DNA of 64,000 nucleotides from Acidithiobacillus ferrianus (GTDB lineage: Bacteria > Pseudomonadota > Gammaproteobacteria > Acidithiobacillales > Acidithiobacillaceae). Below are positions 56,278-64,000 of the stretch, piece after piece. The stretch covers positions 186,001-250,000 of the forward strand of contig NZ_WNJL01000037.1 of NCBI RefSeq assembly GCF_010378095.1, read 5' to 3'. The notes below the pieces were generated by a model. The model did not search any database, was not told the DNA's origin, and saw nothing but the letters and a program-made list of their open reading frames with translations. Each line of letters begins with the position of its first letter. Position 1 is the stretch's first letter. The position numbers and the translations under genes were made by a program.

Positions 56278-57435
56278 ATGAATCCCAATCTACAACTGCC
56301 GTCCTCGTTCTCGCTCTATGTCCATCTGCCCTGGTGCAAGGCCAAATGTCCCTATTGCGATTTCAATTCCCACGTCGCCGATAGTATCCCGGCAGAACGT
56401 TATCTCGCCGCCCTGATCGCCGATCTGGACCGCGAGCTACCGCGCATCTGGGGGCGCCGGGTGCAAAGTGTGTTCATTGGTGGCGGCACCCCCAGCCTCT
56501 TCCCCCCGAAAATCATCGATCATCTGCTCTCCGAAATCCGGGCCCGCCTACATCCGTTACCCGGTCTGGAAATTACCCTGGAGGCCAACCCCGGCGCGAT
56601 CGAAGCGGCCTCTTTCCGGGCCTTTCGAGAGACAGGTGTGACCCGGCTCTCGTTAGGCGTCCAGTCTTTCAATGACCGCTTCCTGCAACGGCTCGGACGT
56701 ATTCACGATGCGGCAGCGGCGCGGCACGCCGTCGAACTCGCCATCGCTGCCGAGTTCGAGAGCCTTAACCTTGATCTCATATTTGCCCTACCAGGGCAGA
56801 ATCTCGATGCTGCACGGGTGGATCTGCAAATCGCACTGGACTATGCGCCACCCCACCTCTCCCTCTACCGTCTCACCTTGGAGTCGGGAACCCCCTTTGC
56901 GGCGCATCCGCCGGAAAACTTGCCGAACGACGATCAAGCTGCCGACATGGAGGATGCCCTTCGCCGACAGATCCACGAAGCCGGGTTGTCCCGCTATGAG
57001 ATATCCGCCCACGCCCTCCCCGGACACCGCTGCGAACACAACCGTAATTACTGGCTCTATGGCGACTATCTCGGCATTGGCGCTGGCGCGCACGGCAAAA
57101 TCACGGGGCCCGATGGTATCTGGCGCAGCCGCAAACCCAGCCGCCCGGAAAGCTACATGTGCGACGCCCTGGGCAATACCGAGACCATCGGGCACCATGA
57201 ACCGGTTCTACCCGCCGACAGACCCTTCGAGTTCATGCTCAATGCGCTACGCCTGACGGACGGCTTTCCCATAGCACATTTCCAGGCGCGTACCGGCCTG
57301 CCCTGGCTCGTGGTGCAACCGCAGGTGCGCCGGGCCGAGCGGGAAGGTCTACTGACCATCGCTGGCGAAACTCTGCGGCCCACCGCCCTCGGCCTGAATT
57401 TTTACAACGACCTCTGCGCGCGTTTTGTGCCATGA
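56278..57435 (+). CDS. hemW: Heme chaperone HemW (radical SAM)
   Basis: A 385-residue radical-SAM protein of the HemN-like family. The cluster motif is Cys20-x3-Cys24-x2-Cys27 in Pro-Trp-Cys-Lys-Ala-Lys-Cys-Pro-Tyr-Cys; Gly-Gly-Gly-Thr-Pro-Ser and Glu-Ala-Asn-Pro-Gly follow. It lacks the extra N-terminal residues and cysteine of true coproporphyrinogen oxidase HemN, so it is the heme-binding chaperone HemW. The C-terminal HemN domain (about 300-385) is present. Convergent with the ferritin-like gene, 14 bases apart. Confidence 0.94.
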   Translation: MNPNLQLPSSFSLYVHLPWCKAKCPYCDFNSHVADSIPAERYLAALIADLDRELPRIWGRRVQSVFIGGGTPSLFPPKIIDHLLSEIRARLHPLPGLEITLEANPGAIEAASFRAFRETGVTRLSLGVQSFNDRFLQRLGRIHDAAAARHAVELAIAAEFESLNLDLIFALPGQNLDAARVDLQIALDYAPPHLSLYRLTLESGTPFAAHPPENLPNDDQAADMEDALRRQIHEAGLSRYEISAHALPGHRCEHNRNYWLYGDYLGIGAGAHGKITGPDGIWRSRKPSRPESYMCDALGNTETIGHHEPVLPADRPFEFMLNALRLTDGFPIAHFQARTGLPWLVVQPQVRRAEREGLLTIAGETLRPTALGLNFYNDLCARFVP

Positions 57436-57449
57436 CGACGCATTCGGCC

Positions 57450-57761
57450 TTACTCTCGTCCCATAGCCGCGGTTTCACGGTCGACGATGGCGCCTTCACT
57501 GAACAGGTACTCACGCAACTCTTTGTCCAAACGCGGCATCTGACGGCGCAACCACTCCAGAACCATGGCGGCATGTTCCAGTTCTTCGTCACGATTATGC
57601 TCCAGAATCCGCCTCAGCGCGGGGTCCTTGCAAGCCTCGGCGCGCTGCTGGTACCAGTCCACCGCTTCAAATTCTTCCATCAGGGAGGAAATGGCCCGGT
57701 GGATGTCCACGGTTTCCGGACTCAAGGTCTCGGCGGGCTCATGCAGAGTTTCGTGCGCCAT
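57450..57761 (-). CDS. Encapsulated-ferritin-like (EncFtn) protein
   Basis: A 103-residue, two-helix ferritin-like protein. It matches the Rhodospirillum rubrum encapsulated ferritin as I recall it, with the same Glu-Ala-Val-Asp-Trp-Tyr and Asn-Arg-Asp-Glu-Glu-x-Glu-His-Ala-Ala-Met blocks; the ferroxidase residues Glu30, Tyr37, Glu60 and His63 are all present. EncFtn oxidises Fe(II) at a dimer interface and normally sits inside an encapsulin shell. Here the C-terminus stops soon after Tyr-Leu-Phe-Ser-Glu-Gly and lacks the usual Gly-Ser-Leu-type targeting tail, and no shell gene is adjacent. AAGGAG lies 7 bases before the ATG. Confidence 0.88.
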   Translation of the reverse strand: MAHETLHEPAETLSPETVDIHRAISSLMEEFEAVDWYQQRAEACKDPALRRILEHNRDEELEHAAMVLEWLRRQMPRLDKELREYLFSEGAIVDRETAAMGRE

Positions 57762-57784
57762 GTGCAACTCCTTTCGGCAGTCAG

Positions 57785-58555
57785 ATGAAATATCCCACAA
57801 AGCATAGTTCAAAGCATCTCCAACTCCAAAAAAAACCTCACTTTGGACTGGCGCGCATCCTCTCCAAAACTGGGATCTGCTCCCGCAATGTCGCTGCGGC
57901 ATGGATTCGCGCGGGTCGTGTACAGGTGAACGGTCAGCGAGTGCGCGATCCGGAGGCACGTTTCGCACTGCCCGGCCCGCGAATCCGCATAGACGGTGTT
58001 GAGATCATGGCGAGTGAGCGTCGGACACTCCTATTGCATAAACCCCGGGGAATTCTCACGACCCGCCAGGATGAAAAGGGCCGCGCCACCGTGTATGACC
58101 TGCTGCCGAAGCATCCATGGATGGCGCCCATAGGGCGCCTGGATCAGGCCAGTTCCGGTCTTCTGCTGTTCAGTAACGATCCGCTCTGGGCGCAGCAACT
58201 GCTCGCTCCCGATCAGCACGTGACAAAAACCTATCACGTGCAGGTTCGCCCTCCCCTCCCCGCCGCCATCTTGGCCCGGCTCGCGACCGACTCCGTGCTG
58301 AATGGCCGACCCTGCCTGCCCATGCTGGTCAGTGAACTACGGTGCGGTGGCAAAACCCAATGGCTGGAGTTCGTGCTCCACGAGGGACGCAACCGTCAGA
58401 TTCGCCGCCTTCTCGCTGCCGCGGACACGGAAGTGTTACGCCTGATTCGCGTCGCCATAGGAAATCTGCCCCTCGGCACACTACGCCCAGGTGAATGGCG
58501 CTGGCTCCATGAAGAGGAAGAAACCCTGCTGCGTCAAATACCGGCGCCTCCATGA
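57785..58555 (+). CDS. RsuA/RluB-family rRNA pseudouridine synthase
   Basis: A 256-residue enzyme. An S4 RNA-binding domain (about 22-70: Ile-Cys-Ser-Arg-Asn...Gly-Arg-Val-Gln-Val-Asn-Gly) precedes the catalytic domain with Gly-Arg-Leu-Asp-Gln-Ala-Ser-Ser-Gly-Leu-Leu-Leu, whose Asp is the nucleophile, and ends with Glu-Gly-Arg-Asn-Arg-Gln-Ile-Arg-Arg. It modifies 16S or 23S rRNA; which one (RsuA, RluB, RluE) is not clear. The start is only 23 bases from the divergent EncFtn ATG, so a shared, very compact control region or a later start is implied. Confidence 0.9.
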   Translation: MKYPTKHSSKHLQLQKKPHFGLARILSKTGICSRNVAAAWIRAGRVQVNGQRVRDPEARFALPGPRIRIDGVEIMASERRTLLLHKPRGILTTRQDEKGRATVYDLLPKHPWMAPIGRLDQASSGLLLFSNDPLWAQQLLAPDQHVTKTYHVQVRPPLPAAILARLATDSVLNGRPCLPMLVSELRCGGKTQWLEFVLHEGRNRQIRRLLAAADTEVLRLIRVAIGNLPLGTLRPGEWRWLHEEEETLLRQIPAPP

Positions 58556-58615
58556 CACGCCTCTCGGACACGCCGCGGCGGTCTCCCGGTTCGTAATAGG
58601 TTACCGCCATCCGTG

Positions 58616-58644
58616 TTGCCAGAGCGCGGCGGCCCCTCTATAAT
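58616..58644 (+). promoter_or_regulatory. Strong sigma-70-type promoter of the EmrB-like gene
   Basis: TTGCCA (58616-58621), exactly 17 bp, then a perfect TATAAT (58639-58644). Transcription would begin near 58651, about 107 bases before the GTG start. Confidence 0.8.
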
Positions 58645-58654
58645 TGGGACTCTC

Positions 58655-58678
58655 GACCGGACGGTCAGTATTCTGACC
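58655..58678 (+). promoter_or_regulatory. Two overlapping palindromes, candidate repressor operator
   Basis: GACCG-GA-CGGTC (58655-58666) is a perfect 12-bp palindrome, and GGTCAG-TATT-CTGACC (58663-58678) is a second one sharing four bases with it. They lie just downstream of the -10 box at about +5 to +28, where a bound repressor would block transcription. GACCG/CGGTC half-sites are typical of TetR-family operators. No TetR or MarR gene is next to it. Confidence 0.6.
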
Positions 58679-58757
58679 CGCGCCGTCCCAGGCCAATGCG
58701 CCCGGGGATCACCGCGGAGGCGGTCGGGAACGCCCGTCGCGAAGAGGAGTCATTGCG

Positions 58758-60290
58758 GTGCAAGAGCGTTCGGCTTCACGCCTTACCATCACCATGGCGG
58801 TCATGTTGGCCGTGGTCATGCAGGTACTCGACCTCACCATCGTCAACGTCGCGCTGACCTATATGCGCGGTTCCCTGCAAGCCAACAGCGATCAGATCAC
58901 CTGGGTGCTCACCAGTTACATGGTCGCCAACGTGATCATATTGCCGCTGACCGGATTGCTGGTGGAACGCTACGGTCAGCGCAACATCATGCTATGGAGC
59001 GTGGCCGGCTTCGTGATTTCCTCGGCGCTGTGCGGCCAATCCCATAGCCTGGTGGAAGTTGTGCTTTGGCGATTCCTACAAGGCATTTTTGGGGCCTCTT
59101 TGGCCCCGGTGGGACAGACCATCATGCTCGGCGCCTACCCATCCAACAAGCGGGGGCAGGCCATGGCCATACTCGGCATGGGTATCATGCTGGGTCCGAT
59201 CCTCGGCCCGACCCTGGGTGGCTATCTGACCGACACCCTGAGTTGGCGCTGGGTATTCTACGTGAACATCCCCTTCGGTATCCTCGCCTTTCTTCTCATG
59301 CAAACCGTCCCCGACGGTGGCAAGAGCGACAACCCCCGGCCGGTGGACTGGATAGGCTTCCTCTCGATGGCCTTGGGTCTTGGTAGCCTGCAAGGGGTAC
59401 TGAGTCTCGGCGATCAGGATGACTGGTTCAGTTCGCATACCATCATCATTCTGACGCTTTGCACGATACTGGGGATGCTCTTTTTCGTCTGGCGCTCCTT
59501 GAGCATCAAACACCCGGTGGTGAATTTGCGCCTCCTCAAAGATCGGAACCTGTCCATCGGCAGTATGGGCATCGGCATATTCGGCCTCGCCCTCTTCGGA
59601 ACCATGGTGATTCTGCCCATTATGCTGGAGAGCCTGATGCACTATGAGGCATTCACTGCGGGGCTCGTGATGGCGCCACAGGGCGTTGGCGCGATGATGG
59701 CCATGATGCTGGCGGGGCGGCTACTCGGGCGCGGTGTCCATCCCCGCAACATCGTGCTGGTGGGCATTGTTTTCGGTGCCTTCGGCACCTACCTCACCAC
59801 ACTCTACAATCTGGATATCAACATGGCCTGGGTCATCTGGCCCAGCTTCATTCGCGGTATCGGCTTCGGCCTCGTGACCATTCCACTCTTCACCCTGGCC
59901 TTCATGACGCTGAAAAAATCGCAACAGGCGGAGGGATCGGGAATCTTCAACCTGATGCGCACCTTGGGCGGAAGCATTGGCATCGCCATCGTCTCGACAG
60001 TCACCACACAGGAAACGCAGGTAGCCTGGAACCAGATGAGCCACTTCATCAATCCCTTCAATCCTGCCCTGCGTCATTACCTCAGCGCAGCGGGCATGAC
60101 CCAGAGTCCGACCACTTGGCAAATACTGGGGAACGTAGTGGTCTACAACCACGCCGACATGCGCGGGATGCTGGATGCGTTTGCGCTCGTCCTCTACGGT
60201 TTCCTGGTCATGGTGCCCTTGATCCTGTTTCTGAAGGAGCCACCCACCGACCCGGCGAACGCGGCACCCACCGCCCATGTCAGCGAGTAG
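58758..60290 (+). CDS. DHA2-family (EmrB-type) multidrug exporter
   Basis: Major facilitator of 510 residues with 14 predicted helices. Family features are Asp-Leu-Thr-Ile-Val-Asn-Val-Ala-Leu in helix 1, Leu-Val-Glu-Arg-Tyr-Gly-Gln-Arg in loop 2-3, and motif C-like Met-Gly-Ile-Met-Leu-Gly-Pro-Ile-Leu-Gly-Pro-Thr-Leu-Gly-Gly. It exports drugs or organic compounds by proton antiport, in E. coli through EmrA and TolC; no emrA lies beside it. The GTG start has GAGGAG 8 bases before it. The promoter and paired palindromes upstream suggest ligand-induced expression. Confidence 0.92.
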   Translation: MQERSASRLTITMAVMLAVVMQVLDLTIVNVALTYMRGSLQANSDQITWVLTSYMVANVIILPLTGLLVERYGQRNIMLWSVAGFVISSALCGQSHSLVEVVLWRFLQGIFGASLAPVGQTIMLGAYPSNKRGQAMAILGMGIMLGPILGPTLGGYLTDTLSWRWVFYVNIPFGILAFLLMQTVPDGGKSDNPRPVDWIGFLSMALGLGSLQGVLSLGDQDDWFSSHTIIILTLCTILGMLFFVWRSLSIKHPVVNLRLLKDRNLSIGSMGIGIFGLALFGTMVILPIMLESLMHYEAFTAGLVMAPQGVGAMMAMMLAGRLLGRGVHPRNIVLVGIVFGAFGTYLTTLYNLDINMAWVIWPSFIRGIGFGLVTIPLFTLAFMTLKKSQQAEGSGIFNLMRTLGGSIGIAIVSTVTTQETQVAWNQMSHFINPFNPALRHYLSAAGMTQSPTTWQILGNVVVYNHADMRGMLDAFALVLYGFLVMVPLILFLKEPPTDPANAAPTAHVSE

Positions 60291-60303
60291 TGAAGACGGC
60301 GGC

Positions 60304-61257
60304 TCAAGGCACGGAGATACGTTCCAGATGCGGCGTTGCCGGTAGCCAGAGCGTTCGCGCAAAACCCCAGTCGAGCAATTTCAGGCTTTGCCACGAGGCC
60401 TTCCAGAACCCGCGGTTTTCTTTGTGGAAAGAGGGCACGCCGAGGATCACCGCAATCAGATTGACGCCGCCCTGCGTGCCCGTGGCGACGAGACAATGTC
60501 CAGCCGCATCGGTGTAACCGCTCTTCATGCCGGTAATAAAGGGCACCCGCCCCACCAGCAGGTTGGGATTGGGGCTAGTGATGCCCGCGTAGGTGAACTT
60601 GGCGTGGCCAAAGAAAGGCATGAACTGCGGAAACTGGGTCATGATCGCGCGGGTAAGCACCGCGATATCGTAGGGGCTGGCCATATTGTTGGGGTGCGGC
60701 AGACCGTCGGGGTTGTAGTAGGTGGTGGAAAGCATGCCTATCTGACGCGCCGTTCGGTTCATGTCGGCGACAAAGGCGGGTACGCTGCCCGCCACCAGAT
60801 GCGCCGCCTCCACCGCGGCATCGTTACCAGAGGGTACCGTCATTCCGAGAATCATTTGCGCCACCGAAAAAGACAGGCCGGGATGCAAAAACATCGTCGA
60901 ACCACCGGTCCGTAGTGCCGTCTGGCAAGGCACGAAGTGCTGATTCAACGCCAAGTGTCCTTTGTCGATATCCTTGAACAGCAGGTATAGCGTCATCAAC
61001 TTGGTAATACTGGCGATGGCGTAGGGCAGATAAGCGTTTTTCGCGGCCAGAATGGCGCCGGTATCGGCATTCATCAGGATGTACGCGCGCGCGTCGATGG
61101 CCGGAAGGCCACTCGTCTCGGCGCGGGCGCGGGGCACACAAAACAGCAAAACGATGAGACACAAAACCGTGTACGTGCGCCACGACCTCATGAGCGGAAA
61201 AGATCTTGCCGCCGTGGGCCGAGAAGTTGCACCGGGTGCAGGAATGGAGGCCAGCAT
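60304..61257 (-). CDS. D-alanyl-D-alanine carboxypeptidase (PBP5/6 type, S11)
   Basis: A 317-residue periplasmic penicillin-binding protein that trims the terminal D-Ala of peptidoglycan stems. Catalytic motifs Ser83-Ile-Thr-Lys86, Ser143-Gly-Asn145 and Lys245-Ser-Gly247 are present. An N-terminal hydrophobic segment (about 27-41) ending Ala-Arg-Ala-Glu is a signal peptide. The start at 61257 has GAGGT 6 bases before it, but leaves a long n-region; ATG 61191, right before the hydrophobic stretch, is an alternative. The C-terminal amphipathic domain is shorter than in PBP5 (403 residues). Confidence 0.88.
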   Translation of the reverse strand: MLASIPAPGATSRPTAARSFPLMRSWRTYTVLCLIVLLFCVPRARAETSGLPAIDARAYILMNADTGAILAAKNAYLPYAIASITKLMTLYLLFKDIDKGHLALNQHFVPCQTALRTGGSTMFLHPGLSFSVAQMILGMTVPSGNDAAVEAAHLVAGSVPAFVADMNRTARQIGMLSTTYYNPDGLPHPNNMASPYDIAVLTRAIMTQFPQFMPFFGHAKFTYAGITSPNPNLLVGRVPFITGMKSGYTDAAGHCLVATGTQGGVNLIAVILGVPSFHKENRGFWKASWQSLKLLDWGFARTLWLPATPHLERISVP

Positions 61258-61433
61258 GGGAATACCTCGCCGCATCAATTGGTAATAGTTTAAAGCAAGT
61301 TCTCAGGATGCTTCGATATTAGGCTATTTTTTTAAGGTTGCCTATAGGCCCCGATACCAATACTCCACATGGGCGATACGGCCACGCCACCTGCGTGTGG
61401 AAGCGTCTCCCCAAACCATATAGACTGGTCGGT

Positions 61434-62198
61434 ATGATAACGCAGGCTTCCCTTTCCTACGCTACCCTGATTCAGCGCCCGCCACTTTGGGCACTCGCCG
61501 GAACCATCATCGCCGTCGCCTTTTACGTCCGCGCGGTGATCGGTTTCGGCTCCGGATTGATTTCAGTGGCCGTGCTGACACTCATTTTCCCCATCAAGGA
61601 AGTGGTGCCTGTCGTGCTCCTGCTGGATCTGCTGGGATCGACCCTGCTGGGCGCTTACGACTTCCGGGAGATATGCTGGCCGGAATTGCGCTGGCTGATC
61701 CCCGGCAGCGTGATCGGGCTTGCCCTGGGCTCCTACATTCTCGCCGACACCGACGCCCAGAATCTCACCCGCTTCCTCGGTATCTTTATCCTGGCCTATG
61801 TGGTCTATGCCTTGGTGCTCAAGCCCGAACACCTGCCACAGGCGGGGTTGCCGTGGGGCATGCCGCTGGGGATATTTGGTGGCATCGTGGGCAGTCTGTA
61901 CGGAGGCGGGGGGCCGCCGATCGTTGCCTATTTGCAGATGCGCCACCTGGACAAACGGGCTTTTCGGGCGACGTTTCAAGGTATCGCCCTGACCGACAAT
62001 GTTCTGCGTGCTCTGATATATGTGGCATTAACCTTACTGACCTGGCAGCTCGCCGTGGGTTTTCTGCTGCTGATTCCACCGGTACTGCTGGGCTTATGGG
62101 CCGGGAATCGTTTGCATATGCGGATCAATCAACGGGCTTTCCTCATGGGGACCCTGGCGGTACTCGCAGCAGTCGGAATCAAGTATCTCATCCCATAA
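61434..62198 (+). CDS. TauE/SafE-family sulfite/organosulfur exporter
   Basis: A 254-residue membrane protein with about eight helices. The duplicated TauE pattern is visible in Gly-Phe-Gly-Ser-Gly-Leu-Ile-Ser-Val and Gly-Ser-Leu-Tyr-Gly-Gly-Gly-Gly-Pro-Pro-Ile-Val. Members export sulfite, sulfoacetate or related anions. In a sulfur oxidiser sulfite export would be useful, but the substrate cannot be read from sequence. The ATG at 61434 was chosen; the frame is open upstream without similarity. The methyltransferase follows after 15 bases. Confidence 0.88.
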   Translation: MITQASLSYATLIQRPPLWALAGTIIAVAFYVRAVIGFGSGLISVAVLTLIFPIKEVVPVVLLLDLLGSTLLGAYDFREICWPELRWLIPGSVIGLALGSYILADTDAQNLTRFLGIFILAYVVYALVLKPEHLPQAGLPWGMPLGIFGGIVGSLYGGGGPPIVAYLQMRHLDKRAFRATFQGIALTDNVLRALIYVALTLLTWQLAVGFLLLIPPVLLGLWAGNRLHMRINQRAFLMGTLAVLAAVGIKYLIP

Positions 62199-62213
62199 AC
62201 GAAGGAGCGCGAC

Positions 62214-63218
62214 ATGACTTTACGCAGTATGGATATACTCCGGCAGCAGGCTCAAGGGGCCCTGTCTTTGAACATCGCCTTCATCGGCGTCGTCAATGGA
62301 CTATTCAGCGCCCTGCACACCCTGGGCTCCGCGGATAGTGCGCGGCTGGCCGCCGCCGCGAAGATGGACCCCGGCTACGTACTACGCTGGTGTGACGCCG
62401 CCTATGCCTTTGGCTGGCTGGAATTGGTTGAAGATCGGTGGCGGCTCAGCGAGGACGGTGTCAGCATGTGCCCGGAAGCGGAAAACAGCCGCATGGGTGT
62501 AGCGGTCGGTTCGGTGCTGGCCGCACATATGGCGGAACGGGCAGCGGGTCTCATGCGCACCGGTGAACGCCCGGGCGAGCAGGTGCTGGCCGAACGCGAA
62601 ACCATCCTGCCCTGGTTTGGGCTGATGCTGGAGAACAATTTTCGCAAGACCTTCGAAGAAAAGATCTGTCCGGCCGTACCCATCTTCGCCGAGGTCGATG
62701 CCCGTGGCGGCGTGGCGGTAGACCTCGGTTGCGGAAATGGCTGGTACCTGCGCGCATTGCTGCGACGCTGCCACCAACTGCGTGGGCTGGGACTGGACGG
62801 CTTTGCGGAGAATATCCGACAGGCCAACGTCAAAGCGGCCGCCGAAGGCATGAGTGATCGCCTGAGCTTCACCGAGGGTGACATCCATGCCTTCGATTTG
62901 CCGAAACCCGTCGACCTCATCGCCATGAACCGCGCCCTGCACCATGTCTGGGAACAGCGCGGTGAAATTTTCCAGCGTCTGCGCAACCATCTCAAGACCG
63001 GCGGCGCCATCGTCATTTGGGAACCGGCCTGGCCCGATGACCACCGCGTGCTCAATGAGCCCGCTTTGCGGGGCATGGCTTTCCAGAACCTCACCGAGCA
63101 CATTCAGGGCAATCATTTCCTGCATCCGCAGGAAATCGCCGCGGCCCTCGGCGAGGCGGGATTGCAGGCACAGATCTTCCCCTTCGGCAGCGATGCGGTG
63201 GTGGTGGGGCGGCTCTGA
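62214..63218 (+). CDS. Class I SAM-dependent methyltransferase
   Basis: A 334-residue protein. An N-terminal winged-helix-like dimerisation domain (about 5-85, Leu-Ala-Ala-Ala-Ala-Lys-Met-Asp...Leu-Val-Glu-Asp-Arg-Trp-Arg-Leu-Ser) precedes a Rossmann SAM domain with Val-Asp-Leu-Gly-Cys-Gly-Asn-Gly and Gly-Leu-Gly-Leu-Asp. This is the layout of O-methyltransferase/SmtA-like enzymes. Substrate is unknown. The ATG has GAAGGAG before it, and the gene lies 15 bases after the TauE gene, so they are one operon. Confidence 0.87.
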   Translation: MTLRSMDILRQQAQGALSLNIAFIGVVNGLFSALHTLGSADSARLAAAAKMDPGYVLRWCDAAYAFGWLELVEDRWRLSEDGVSMCPEAENSRMGVAVGSVLAAHMAERAAGLMRTGERPGEQVLAERETILPWFGLMLENNFRKTFEEKICPAVPIFAEVDARGGVAVDLGCGNGWYLRALLRRCHQLRGLGLDGFAENIRQANVKAAAEGMSDRLSFTEGDIHAFDLPKPVDLIAMNRALHHVWEQRGEIFQRLRNHLKTGGAIVIWEPAWPDDHRVLNEPALRGMAFQNLTEHIQGNHFLHPQEIAAALGEAGLQAQIFPFGSDAVVVGRL

Positions 63219-63379
63219 CCCGCGAAACCTCCCGCTCCGCGGGTATCCCGCCCGAATGACGCACCCGAGCCGGCGCGGGGACATCGGCTGGTGGCTGGAT
63301 GGCCAGGACCCATGCCCGGTAAGAATACACTTCCTCCGAGTTGCGTTACGACGCGCTTGCCTTTATCCTACCCGGCGAT

Positions 63380-63455
<76 letters not shown>

Positions 63456-63464
63456 AATAAAATA

Positions 63465-63497
63465 AGGGGTTAGGCGAAAGTCTAACCCCTTTGCTTT
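63465..63497 (+). terminator. Terminator after tRNA-Ala
   Basis: AGGGGTTAG (63465-63473) and CTAACCCCT (63482-63490) form a 9-bp stem with an 8-base loop, followed by TTGCTTT. It lies 10 bases after the tRNA. Confidence 0.8.
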
Positions 63498-63548
63498 GGC
63501 ACATTTGAATTTTTGGCACAATCTTGGCACAGTAGACACTTCGGCACA
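63496..63548 (+). repeat. Four TTGGCACA direct repeats before the integrase
   Basis: TTGGCACA occurs at 63496-63503, 63513-63520 and 63524-63531, and TCGGCACA at 63541-63548. Start-to-start spacings are 17, 11 and 17 bases. Their place between the tRNA att region and the integrase start suggests arm-type integrase or excisionase binding sites. Confidence 0.65.
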
Positions 63549-63570
63549 GTGCCGCTGAGGACGCTAAAAA

Positions 63571-64000
63571 ATGGCCACATTTCAGCTACGCGGAAACCGG
63601 CAATGGCGGGCGATGATCCGGCGCAAGGGCTGGCCGGAACAAAGCCGGACGTTCGACACCAAGGCAGACGCGGAGCGATGGGCTCGGGCGATTGAAGGCG
63701 AGATGGATCGCGGCATTTTCGTTTCACGCAAGGAAGCGGAGAGCACGACGCTTGGCGAAGCTCTGGAGCGTTACGGGAAGGAAGTATCCGCGTTAAAGAA
63801 AGGTGCCGTGCAAGAGCTATCGGTGGTCCGCATGCTGTCTGGATCGCCGCTGTCGCGTATGTTTCTTGCCGCCATCCAGGGCAAGGACATCGCCAAGTAT
63901 CGGGATGCGATGCTGGCCGATGGGTATAGCCCGATTACCATCAAGCGCCGCCTGTCCGTTTTGTCGCACCTGTTCACAATAGCCACCAAGGAGTGGGGCA
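63571..64000 (+). CDS. Tyrosine site-specific integrase (partial)
   Basis: The first 143 residues of a tyrosine recombinase, running off the right edge with no stop. The N-terminal part is a basic arm-binding domain (Arg-Gly-Asn-Arg-Gln-Trp-Arg-Ala-Met-Ile-Arg-Arg-Lys-Gly...Thr-Phe-Asp-Thr-Lys-Ala-Asp-Ala-Glu-Arg-Trp-Ala). A core-binding helical domain begins near residue 55 (Thr-Leu-Gly-Glu-Ala-Leu-Glu-Arg-Tyr). The catalytic Arg-His-Arg-Tyr residues lie outside the window. It follows tRNA-Ala in the orientation usual for tRNA-targeting phages and islands. Confidence 0.9.
   Translation, partial: MATFQLRGNRQWRAMIRRKGWPEQSRTFDTKADAERWARAIEGEMDRGIFVSRKEAESTTLGEALERYGKEVSALKKGAVQELSVVRMLSGSPLSRMFLAAIQGKDIAKYRDAMLADGYSPITIKRRLSVLSHLFTIATKEWG

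Noticed and set aside
62382..63284. A 300-codon minus-strand frame opposite the methyltransferase
   Set aside because: Antisense shadow of a gene with a clear SAM motif and ribosome-binding site.

Overview
The window looks like chromosome of a high-G+C proteobacterium, most likely an Acidithiobacillus or a close relative. That placement is inferred from protein character and from gene order (thrS-infC-rpmI, a 14-gene nuo operon ending in a DUF2818 gene, rpsU-yqeY-mutS2-dnaG-rpoD, EncFtn-type ferritin, TauE-like exporter). I could not run a database search, so it is not proven.

Layout. (1) 1-28999 is housekeeping backbone. On the minus strand, from right to left, lie tldD, ftsH-folP-glmM, tpiA-secG-tRNA-Leu, the nuoABCDEFGHIJKLMN operon with its DUF2818 gene, tRNA-Val, and thrS-infC-rpmI (rpmI runs off the window). 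Divergent from tldD is nrdAB (class I ribonucleotide reductase), whose promoter carries two NrdR-box-like sites 31 bp apart. (2) About 29077-45690 is an accessory island inserted between nrdB and the rpoD operon. It holds a toxin-immunity-like remnant; a complete type I restriction-modification system (hsdM, hsdS, hsdR) with a PIN-domain membrane protein between hsdS and hsdR; a toxin-antitoxin array placed between hsdM and hsdS, flanked by a 48-bp duplication of the hsdM tail; a KAP-type P-loop NTPase paired with a small membrane protein on A+T-rich DNA; a hypothetical gene that may be DUF5677-like; a YbjQ gene; a decayed VapBC-like pair; and an integrase fragment abutting a CAU-anticodon tRNA. 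(3) 45700-63218 is backbone again: tRNA(CAU), the macromolecular-synthesis operon (rpoD-dnaG-mutS2-yqeY-rpsU), a divergent RpoS-like sigma gene, rph-rdgB, a cyclic-nucleotide-binding protein, a Lon-N-domain protein, hemW, an encapsulated-ferritin-like protein, a 16S/23S-type pseudouridine synthase, an EmrB-type exporter behind a strong promoter with nested palindromes, a D,D-carboxypeptidase, a TauE/SafE permease and a methyltransferase. (4) At the right edge an intact tyrosine integrase begins just after tRNA-Ala(CGC), preceded by four short repeats: the start of a second integrated element.

How the parts work together. The nuo cluster encodes a full proton-pumping complex I. nrdAB supplies deoxynucleotides under probable NrdR control. 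The island is a defence locus: type I R-M at its core, with TA modules that mostly keep the antitoxin and have lost or damaged the toxin. The KAP NTPase/membrane-protein pair and the PIN-membrane protein embedded in the R-M operon are the best candidates here for undescribed defence components. No CRISPR array, rRNA operon or complete insertion sequence was seen.
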